From Nitrosococcus halophilus Nc 4 (GTDB lineage: Bacteria > Pseudomonadota > Gammaproteobacteria > Nitrosococcales > Nitrosococcaceae): a stretch of DNA of 64,000 nt. The notes below the pieces were generated by a model, which was not told the DNA's origin, ran no database searches, and was given only the letters and a program-made list of their open reading frames with translations. Shown one piece after another: positions 29,590 to 35,391 of the stretch; position 1 is the first letter of the stretch; every line of letters begins with the position of its first letter. Both the position numbers and the translations under genes were made by a program. The DNA is taken from positions 496,001-560,000 of the forward strand of contig NC_013960.1 of NCBI RefSeq assembly GCF_000024725.1, read 5' to 3'.

Positions 29590-29943
29590 GGTATCAACCT
29601 TTGGAAGAGTACGATCATGAATATCAATGGCATCGAACGGTTTTACGGAGATAATATCATCGTTGCGGAAAAGACCTAAGGGCTGCCATTGGCTGTTGAC
29701 AAGTTCATAGGCCTCCAGCGTCTTGGTTTTCGGGTCGACCAGCCAAGCAAGTTGGATCCCATAATGGGCGTACAAGGGCATCTTCTCCTCACGATCGGTG
29801 CTCTTCGTGGATGGCGAGAAAATTTCACACACCCAGTCCGGTACGACCTGGATCTTGTGTCCCACCGGGGGCGATGGCATCCGTTCTTTTCGCCAGCCTG
29901 CGATATCTGGGACTGTGAGTTCGCTGTCTAGAACAATGACCCC
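29479..29943 (-). pseudogene. Truncated Uma2-family (DUF820) gene
   Basis: The open frame matches the C-terminal half of Uma2 proteins: LTVPDIAGWRKERMP, VVPDWVCEIFSPST, MPLYAHYGIQLAWLVDP, EAYEL and PFDAIDI. Homology begins without a start codon just after an in-frame TAA at 29944-29946, so about 100 N-terminal residues are missing; the first ATG is at 29880. After about residue PFDAIDIHDRTLP the frame runs into the hairpin-bounded element (VDTTVFRRS onward is element sequence). Both ends are therefore lost. Uma2 proteins have a PD-(D/E)XK-like fold of uncertain role. Confidence 0.75.
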
Positions 29944-29966
29944 TTATTAACCGCAGGATCATTTTC

Positions 29967-30209
29967 ATGGCGCTTAATCTGGCAAAAACGGTGGTTAATT
30001 TTCTGGCGCAGGAGTGCGAGAAATTCCGCGATTACCATCAGGCCAAGGGGTCCCTGTTCAGCAATTGGGAGGCGGCGTTTAGGAACTGGATCCGGAAGGC
30101 GGCTAAGTTCAAGGCAGATAAAAACCCGCCAGCAGGTGTGTCACGATCTGATCATGCTGTTGGTGAAAGAGAAGTTTCGGACAAGGAAGGAGAGTGTACA
30201 AGCTATTGA
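29967..30209 (+). pseudogene. Fragment of a phage replication protein (C-terminal piece)
   Basis: The 80-aa frame contains KFRDYHQAKGSLFSNWEAAF followed by RNWIRKAAKF, resembling the C-terminal end of phage replication/DnaT-like proteins (pattern FxxYWxxK...DWxAxWxNWxRxA). The beginning of that protein is absent and the tail after about residue 50 is unrelated-looking. No ribosome site is obvious. It ends 16 nt from tRNA-Arg, a common phage integration site. Probably a relic, not a working gene. Confidence 0.45.
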
Positions 30210-30225
30210 TTTAAAGGGTTAAAAT

Positions 30226-30302
30226 TGGCGCCCCGGATACGATTCGAACGTATGACCTTCCCCTTAGGAGGGGGATGCTCTATCCAGCTGAGCTACCGGG
30301 GC
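30226..30302 (-). tRNA. tRNA-Arg (anticodon CCT)
   Basis: Read on the minus strand, a complete cloverleaf: acceptor GCCCCGG pairs with CCGGGGC, D-arm GCTCAGCTGGATAGAGC, anticodon stem TCCCC/GGGGA with loop CTCCTAA (anticodon CCT, reading AGG), T-arm ATACG-TTCGAAT-CGTAT, and an encoded CCA end. Length 77 nt. Confidence 0.97.
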
Positions 30303-30468
30303 AGTAATGGTATTTTTGGATACTTAGTCAGGGGGAGTTTGATGCGCTTCTCTTTGCAAACCAACCTCAGCCCAATGCGTTCCATTTCAAAAAACTCGCT
30401 TTCATGTTACCCCATGAGGCTTAGGGAGTGAAGGGGTAATCAGTGAGCCTGCCTTATTTTAAGACCGA

Positions 30469-30780
30469 TTAGTCCTGGGTTTCATCAATCCTGAAATACT
30501 GATCCAGGCCTAGCTCGCATAATTCTTTATGAAGGCAGGGAGTGCAGTGAATTATACTGATATCAGCTTGTTCTCTATCGGCGCATTCCTTGAGCATCCA
30601 TAGCAAGTCATAACCGGAATCTTTGATTGATTCCATGTTTGCTAAATCAACCACAAAGTTTATTTTCTGGCCCTGGGTAGAGACCTCCCAGGAATCTTGG
30701 CTCATGGTAAAGTCTAGCGTGTCCCGGATGGTCAGAACGATGGTATGAGTTTTGGTGGGGGTTGTGGCAGCTACTGACAT
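30469..30780 (-). CDS. STAS-domain protein (anti-sigma factor antagonist-like)
   Basis: Single-domain protein of 103 aa. Short beta strands (IVLTIRDTLDF, KINFVVDLANMESI) precede the DSGYDLLWMLKECAD helix, the position where SpoIIAA-type proteins carry the phosphorylatable serine (usual DSSG; here DSG). A cysteine-containing IIHCTPCLHKELCELGLDQYF segment ends the fold. The ATG at 30780 has GGGAGGAG five nt upstream; the apparent longer start lies inside that ribosome site. No anti-sigma or kinase partner is adjacent, so the pathway is unknown. Confidence 0.75.
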   Translation of the reverse strand: MSVAATTPTKTHTIVLTIRDTLDFTMSQDSWEVSTQGQKINFVVDLANMESIKDSGYDLLWMLKECADREQADISIIHCTPCLHKELCELGLDQYFRIDETQD

Positions 30781-31330
30781 TTCAACTCCTCCCATTCTAA
30801 AGACAAGTCCTTTAATTTATTTCTGTGATTCAGTCGGTGGAATACTTGTGTTTTTCCTGCTAATGGAATTTTTTAGACAGACATAAATTGTGCCAATATT
30901 TGTTTAGGGAGGTTGTCTTTTGCTTAAGTTTATGATTTTTAGATATTTAGTGGTTAAAAGAAGTTTTATGTGTTATGTCTGTTCCCCCTGAAAGTGGGTT
31001 TTAAACCAACCTCATTTAGGCTCTGTTTGTCGGAGTAGCGAGACACCTCTAGGGGTCATGGACGGTGGTTGCTGTGGTCCGGGCTTGGGTCAGTGAGGTC
31101 CGGGTTTGTGGGATAGGGAAAAACGTTCATCAAAGGGAGCGAGAAAAGACTTCTCAGAGGGGTGGAAGCGGTAGGTGGGGATATTGTTGCCACTCTCTAG
31201 GAAACCTGGACTGAGCTAAGGCGGGATATGCAGCTAGACTTTCAAGTAGCGGTGCTAAAAGCGGTGTGGAGACTATGGGAATGTCCCTCTATCGGCCCAC
31301 CGTTGCAGAGAAGATTGCCATCAGCAATAT
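30781..31330. other. Intergenic stretch without a recognisable gene
   Basis: About 550 nt upstream of the STAS gene with no frame giving a convincing protein. The part next to the gene is AT-rich and may hold its promoter; the part from about 31040 is G-rich with scattered GGA triplets and no clear hairpin series. I see nothing I can name. Confidence 0.5.
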
Positions 31331-31337
31331 TTATGAA

Positions 31338-31451
31338 CTAAATACCTTGACATTCATGGGTATTTAGGTGCTTACTATAACCCCTAGGCGCTCATGATGG
31401 CGCAGAAAAAAACGGAAAGCCACATTAGTAGGTTGTGGAACTGTGGCTTCC
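31338..31451. repeat. Two strong inverted repeats in intergenic DNA
   Basis: CTAAATACC (31338-31346) pairs exactly with GGTATTTAG (31359-31367), 12-nt loop. GGAA-A-GCCACA (31414-31424) pairs with TGTGGC-TTCC (31442-31451) with one bulged A and a 17-nt loop. Both lie just upstream of the candidate structured RNA at 31497. Confidence 0.6.
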
Positions 31452-31496
31452 CGCGTCTGCGTCGCAAAATAATGAATATAACAAAAACAATAAAGA

Positions 31497-31600
31497 AAAG
31501 GCACCGCTTGCCGGGGCTTTTAAAGCAACTTTGAGTGCCTTATTACCCTATGGGTAGGCAAAACCGGCAGGCGAGGGCCTTTGTGCTCCGATATCATAGA
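31497..31600 (+). ncRNA. Candidate structured RNA of unknown class
   Basis: Long-range pairing closes a branched fold: AAAGGC (31497-31502) with GCCTTT (31577-31582) and GCTTGCCGG (31506-31514) with CCGGCAGGC (31564-31572, one G-T pair). Inside are a hairpin GCTT/AAGC (31516-31526) and a stacked hairpin TGCCT...ACCC (31536-31548) with GGGT-AGGCA (31552-31560). An intrinsic terminator follows directly. It does not match a riboswitch or sRNA family I know and has no downstream gene on the same strand, so a stand-alone sRNA or a mobile-element RNA relic are both possible. Confidence 0.5.
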
Positions 31601-31630
31601 CCACGCTCTAAGGGCGTGGTTCCTTTTTTT
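31600..31630 (+). terminator. Intrinsic terminator
   Basis: ACCACGCTC (31600-31608) pairs over nine bases with GGGCGTGGT (31612-31620), one G-T pair, loop TAA, followed by TCC and seven Ts (31624-31630). The loop resembles the hairpin ends of the element at 29342-29589, so an IS200/IS605-type end is an alternative reading. Confidence 0.75.
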
Positions 31631-31776
31631 ATGGGATAAATAAAAAATTTTTTACAAGGGGCTGGCCTCTAGATGCCAACATTGTCGGCTGCAGTAGGCT
31701 TGCTAGAGCCATTCTGGATGAGAATAAGGCGTTAGCCTTGGTGATATCAGTTTTTTCGGATTTTGTTGGGATAAGA

Positions 31777-31852
<76 letters not shown>

Positions 31853-32319
31853 AGGACTTAAAACTGAATTCTACCCTGAAAAGTTTGAAGTGTCATCTCT
31901 CGGAGTTTGCTGCTTATGAGTGACAATTATCGGCTTATCTGCTTTTGCCGACTGGGCTCCTGCCCTGCCCGGTTGCCCTCTGCGCGTTTCCTGCTTCATC
32001 GAAGCCCCTATTGTCCCAGCTCTTGCGCGGTATCGTTGGGAGGCTGTGCCCCTCGACAGGCCTAACTTCCCGCGCTCCTTGCGGTAGCCAAAATGGATGT
32101 GCCGGTCGGATTTTACATCATGGCCGGTCTTCTGATAACAACTCCAAGGTCTCCTTATTGAGACCACACTCTAGCCTGGGGTCGATGTTACCGAAACGCA
32201 CCGCAGCGAGCAACGGGTTATTTAGCCCTCGCGCTCGGCGCGCCGTTTCACTTCGCGACCTCGCTGGGGGGTCGCCTAACATCCATGTAAGGCTTCAAAG
32301 TTATTTATTGTTTTTAAGT
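31853..32319. other. Intergenic stretch without a recognisable gene
   Basis: About 470 nt between tRNA-Ala and flgN. Frames here (such as 31945-32352 on + and 31871-32167 on -) give Arg/Ser/Pro-rich translations without domain features or ribosome sites. Two small hairpins are visible: GGTCTC/GAGACC (32148-32165) and GCGACC/GGTCGC (32255-32275). Confidence 0.5.
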
Positions 32320-32802
32320 TTAAACCCGCCCCAGGAGGGAGCGGGGTGCTGAGGCAGAGGGGAGTAGATCACCTCCAGGGCCATAAGCCGCAGACTTTAG
32401 CTCCTGTCCACTCAGTATTGTTAGAGCCCGCAGAACTTGGTGACGGTTACGGTTTATCAGGCTGCCATTGAGTTGATTTTGGTCACGGCATTGCTGTAGC
32501 CGCTCTTGCCGTTGCTCCCAAAGTGTTGAGAGTTGCCCCTGCTCCTGGGAGGTGCTGGCCTGGACATAAGCGCTAATGCCCTCGGGGGTGGAGGGCAGCC
32601 CGGACATTCTAAGTCGCTCTTCATGATCTTGAAAGACAGCCTCCAGGCGTATCATGGCGTCTTGTTTCTTGTTGACTGCGGCCTCCATGTCGGTCACCTC
32701 CCTCTGGCGTAGGGCAAGGTGTTCATCTTGCAATGTTTGCCACAGGCATTCAAGGCAGCTTAGCTCCTCTTGGAGAAGGTTGATTAGAACTTGCGCCGAC
32801 AT
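32320..32802 (-). CDS. flgN: Flagellar export chaperone FlgN
   Basis: Cytoplasmic chaperone for hook-associated proteins FlgK and FlgL. The 160-aa protein is almost entirely helical and Gln/Glu/Leu-rich, as in the family, with the C-terminal pattern NGSLINRNRHQVLRALTILSG followed by YGPGG that recurs in FlgN homologues. It follows flgM by 10 nt in the same operon, which is the usual order and the strongest support for the call. Confidence 0.85.
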   Translation of the reverse strand: MSAQVLINLLQEELSCLECLWQTLQDEHLALRQREVTDMEAAVNKKQDAMIRLEAVFQDHEERLRMSGLPSTPEGISAYVQASTSQEQGQLSTLWEQRQERLQQCRDQNQLNGSLINRNRHQVLRALTILSGQELKSAAYGPGGDLLPSASAPRSLLGRV

Positions 32803-32812
32803 GCTTGGATGA

Positions 32813-33127
32813 CTATTTATTCAAGGCCTGTTCCAGGGCAATCAGTTTGTCCGCAATACGCTCGGAATCGATTTGATAGCTGCCATCTTGGATTGATTGT
32901 TTGATTTGCTCAACCTTTTGATTATCTACGACGGATACACTGGCTAGAGATGCCTCCGTCTCCCTAAGTTGTTCAGCCGTGTTAGTCAAGGTGATAGTTT
33001 CCGCGGTCTGATGACTTAAGGCGCTAGAATCCTCCGCTGACTTGGAGCGGTCAGCAGTAGCCGTTTCTAGCGATTTTTGCACGGGGGCATGACTATAGCC
33101 TGATAGTCCATTGATTTCTGTGGACAT
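32813..33127 (-). CDS. flgM: Anti-sigma-28 factor FlgM
   Basis: Binds and holds sigma-28 (FliA) until it is exported through the completed hook-basal body. The 104-aa protein has a disordered Ser/Thr/Ala-rich N-terminal half and the conserved C-terminal region VDNQKVEQIKQSIQDGSYQIDSERIADKLIALEQ. The ATG at 33127 has GAGGAGA eight nt upstream; the longer frame to 33157 was rejected for that reason. A sigma-28-type promoter lies in its 71-nt leader. Confidence 0.92.
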   Translation of the reverse strand: MSTEINGLSGYSHAPVQKSLETATADRSKSAEDSSALSHQTAETITLTNTAEQLRETEASLASVSVVDNQKVEQIKQSIQDGSYQIDSERIADKLIALEQALNK

Positions 33128-33159
33128 TTCGGCTTTCTCCTCAAATATTTTGCCCATTG

Positions 33160-33186
33160 TTATCGGCGTTTAAGGTTTCAGCTTTA
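33160..33186 (-). promoter_or_regulatory. Sigma-28 (FliA) promoter for flgM-flgN
   Basis: On the minus strand TAAA (33183-33186) is followed after exactly 15 nt by GCCGATAA (33160-33167), the full consensus of FliA-dependent promoters. It lies between flgA and flgM, pointing into flgM. Autoregulated late expression of flgM from such a promoter is known in enterics. Confidence 0.85.
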
Positions 33187-33198
33187 AGGTTGCGGGTA

Positions 33199-33900
33199 TT
33201 ACATTTGCACTTGTACTATACCGTCAGCCGTTACCGTCCCTTCGACAATACGCTGGGAGGAATTGTTCCTGACACGAATGTGCTCTCCCGCGCCGGCATC
33301 TTCGAGAGCTTGGCCTTTCATGTGGACCTGTAGCCCGGGGACTTTGGCTATTAAAATGACCTGTTGCCCACGCCGAACGAGTTTGGGAATTTCCAATACC
33401 TCGGGAGTAATGACTGCCCCCAAGCCCAAGGGTCGCTTGAGGCGTTTACCCGCCACCTGCGCTGGGTCCCTTAGATAACCTTGTCTTAGTTGCTCTAGAT
33501 TGCGGCGCTCCAGATGGATATCAGCAAGGCTTAGGGGGGAACCAGGCACTAGTGGGTGGGTTGCAACCACTACTTTACCATAGACGGCTACTTTGACAGA
33601 GAGATACACCGTCCAGGGTGTGCCCCCAGTACAGCGGACACCCACTGTGGTGTTGCCTGTGGGGCGGCTGCCACTAGGGAAGAAAGCTTTTAAGGGATGA
33701 GAACATTTCGGGAGGCGCAAGCGCCGATCTAATGCTCCTGGGGTGACTTCGATATTCCCCGGTAACGCTTTCGCCTGCTTGAGGACAAATTTGCGAGCTA
33801 TCTCCTGGATTTCAGCCAAGGATTGCTTATCCTTGGCCATGCTATGACTAGGGGAGAGCAGCATTAAGAAAAGCCAAAATAAGCAATAGAGAAGGCGCAT
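33199..33900 (-). CDS. flgA: Flagellar basal-body P-ring assembly protein FlgA
   Basis: Periplasmic chaperone for P-ring (FlgI) assembly. A signal peptide (MRLLYCLFWLFLMLLSPSHS) precedes the mature protein, which has two Cys-flanked N-terminal segments (LRLPKCSHPL and VGVRCTGG) and a C-terminal SAF-like domain (VATHPLVPGSPLSLADI...RRGQQVILIAKVPGLQV). I start at the ATG at 33900, giving 233 aa; a TTG at 33930 is in frame. It is followed by flgM and flgN on the same strand, while flgB and the rest of the rod genes are not in the window. Confidence 0.9.
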   Translation of the reverse strand: MRLLYCLFWLFLMLLSPSHSMAKDKQSLAEIQEIARKFVLKQAKALPGNIEVTPGALDRRLRLPKCSHPLKAFFPSGSRPTGNTTVGVRCTGGTPWTVYLSVKVAVYGKVVVATHPLVPGSPLSLADIHLERRNLEQLRQGYLRDPAQVAGKRLKRPLGLGAVITPEVLEIPKLVRRGQQVILIAKVPGLQVHMKGQALEDAGAGEHIRVRNNSSQRIVEGTVTADGIVQVQM

Positions 33901-34012
33901 AAAAGGGTTACGGGCAAGTTCTGACTTCAATGGATTGATTGATTATAGAGGAGCATGGTACACCCTGCCCCTACAATAGCGTATCGGCACCCGTGGGGTA
34001 TCTTTTAATCGG

Positions 34013-34528
34013 TTATTTCGGTTTTTCGTGGGTGGGGGTACGGCGTGCCGTGCCTCTACTCTTCCAATCTCCCGATTTTCCGCCAGTTTTCTCCACTAGG
34101 CGGATATCCGTCATGGTCATCCCCCGATCCACAGACTTACACATGTCATAGAGGGTAAGAAGGGTGATCTGGACGGCGGTTAAGGCTTCTATTTCCACAC
34201 CGGTTTGCCCCTTAGTCTCTACCGTAGCCCGACAGTCAATGGCGGAGATTTCGGGATGGGGGAATAACTCAATGGCGACCCGGGTGAGTGCAAGGGGATG
34301 GCATAGGGGGATCAGGTCGGCTGTTTTTTTTGCCGCCATAATCCCAGCTATTCGTGCAATGCCTAAAACATCGCCTTTCTTATGATGGCCCTCATTAATC
34401 ATATTCAGGGTTTGAGGCTGCATTAGGATCCGGCCCTCAGCGATGGCAACTCGCTGAGTAATGGCTTTATTCCCCACATCAACCATATGTGCCTCACCGG
34501 ACTCATTCAAATGTGATAGTTTTTTCAT
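34013..34528 (-). CDS. moaC: Cyclic pyranopterin monophosphate synthase MoaC
   Basis: Second step of molybdopterin synthesis, converting the GTP-derived MoaA product to cyclic pyranopterin monophosphate. Motifs [42 protein letters not shown] and the catalytic stretch [20 protein letters not shown] with [10 protein letters not shown] are all present. At 171 aa it carries a short basic tail. It is divergent from moaD-moaE with a 134-nt gap between them. No moaA or moaB is in the window. Confidence 0.96.
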   Translation of the reverse strand: MKKLSHLNESGEAHMVDVGNKAITQRVAIAEGRILMQPQTLNMINEGHHKKGDVLGIARIAGIMAAKKTADLIPLCHPLALTRVAIELFPHPEISAIDCRATVETKGQTGVEIEALTAVQITLLTLYDMCKSVDRGMTMTDIRLVEKTGGKSGDWKSRGTARRTPTHEKPK

Positions 34529-34662
34529 TAAATAGATCCAATCGTTGAGGGATTGATAACCTAGTTTGTACCGATTAGCACTTATTTCAGTATCTCATTA
34601 GGGTGTGATTCTTGGGACAAAATATATTACCTACTCTTAATAAAGGTGTGGAGTGATGAGTC

Positions 34663-34905
34663 ATGGCAATCACAGTCAAGTTTTTTGCTAGCTTGCGCGA
34701 ACGTTTGGGTTGTACGGAACGTCAGATTGACTTCAGTGAGCCAATAACGGTGGCAGAGGTTTGGACTCTTGTGGGTGATGGTCAACCGATTTCAGAAAAT
34801 GTATTAATAGCCGTAAACATGGAATATGCTGGCGCTGAGACGGTAGTAAGGGACGGGGACGAAGTTGCTTTCTTTCCCCCGGTGACGGGTGGGGGTGGGC
34901 CGTGA
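34663..34905 (+). CDS. moaD: Molybdopterin synthase small subunit MoaD with extended C-terminus
   Basis: Ubiquitin-fold sulfur carrier of molybdopterin synthase, 80 aa. ITVKFFASLRERLG and the VAVNMEYAG and DGDEVAFFPPVTGG segments are typical. MoaD normally ends in free Gly-Gly, which becomes the thiocarboxylate; here the protein reads VTGGGGP, so Gly-Gly is followed by Gly-Gly-Pro. The reading frame is clear (TGA at 34903-34905) and single-base shifts in the G-run would remove the stop. It overlaps the moaE GTG by 4 nt. Confidence 0.9.
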   Translation: MAITVKFFASLRERLGCTERQIDFSEPITVAEVWTLVGDGQPISENVLIAVNMEYAGAETVVRDGDEVAFFPPVTGGGGP

Positions 34906-35339
34906 CTGTTCACATTATTAATGCTCCATTTGATCCTTGGCAAGAAGTTGCTAACTACCAGCAAGCCTATTTAAAGCGGGCGGGGCGGTTTGGCGCGACT
35001 GCCTGCTTTATTGGCACCATGAGGGACTTCAATGAAGGGGAGAATGTTCAAGCTATGGAGCTAGAACATTACCCCGGCATGACTGAAAAATACCTCGGTA
35101 AGCTCACCGAGGAGGCAAGACGTCAATGGCCTATTCTCGACTCTCTTATTATTCATCGCTATGGCCATTTACAGCCCAACGAGCCCATCGTGCTTGTGGT
35201 GGTTTGGTCTGCCCATCGGGCGGCTGCCTTCAAGGCCTGTTATTATCTGGTGGAGGAGTTAAAAGCCAACGCTCCTTTTTGGAAAAAGGAAACGCTTGCA
35301 ACGGGTACCCGCTGGGTCGAGAGCAATACCTCCTCCTAG
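34902..35339 (+). CDS. moaE: Molybdopterin synthase large subunit MoaE
   Basis: Catalytic subunit that uses MoaD thiocarboxylate to put the dithiolene sulfurs into molybdopterin. GRFGATACFIGTMRDFNEG opens the fold, ELEHYPGMTEK follows, HRYGHLQPNEPIVLV and the AHRAAAF helix are conserved, and the active-site lysine lies in PFWKKE. Start GTG in a GTGA overlap with moaD. 145 aa, normal. Confidence 0.95.
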   Translation: MTVHIINAPFDPWQEVANYQQAYLKRAGRFGATACFIGTMRDFNEGENVQAMELEHYPGMTEKYLGKLTEEARRQWPILDSLIIHRYGHLQPNEPIVLVVVWSAHRAAAFKACYYLVEELKANAPFWKKETLATGTRWVESNTSS

Positions 35340-35391
35340 CATGGGTTTGCATATTCTTTGATAGGGGCGGGGCGCTATTGGGCACTAAGCG

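Noticed and set aside
31040-31300. GGA-rich stretch that could suggest a CsrB/RsmZ-type RNA
   Set aside because: GGA triplets are scattered and not in hairpin loops, and the count is only modestly above what a G-rich sequence gives.
31497-31600. Cyclic-di-GMP (GEMM) riboswitch reading of the structured RNA
   Set aside because: A GGCAAAACC piece recalls GEMM, but the tetraloop, receptor and conserved GACGCAAAGCC elements are missing and no gene follows.
31945-32352. 135-codon open frame on + overlapping the flgN end, and a 98-codon frame on - at 31871-32167
   Set aside because: Translations are Arg/Ser/Pro-rich without domain features or ribosome sites, and the + frame runs into the flgN gene antisense.
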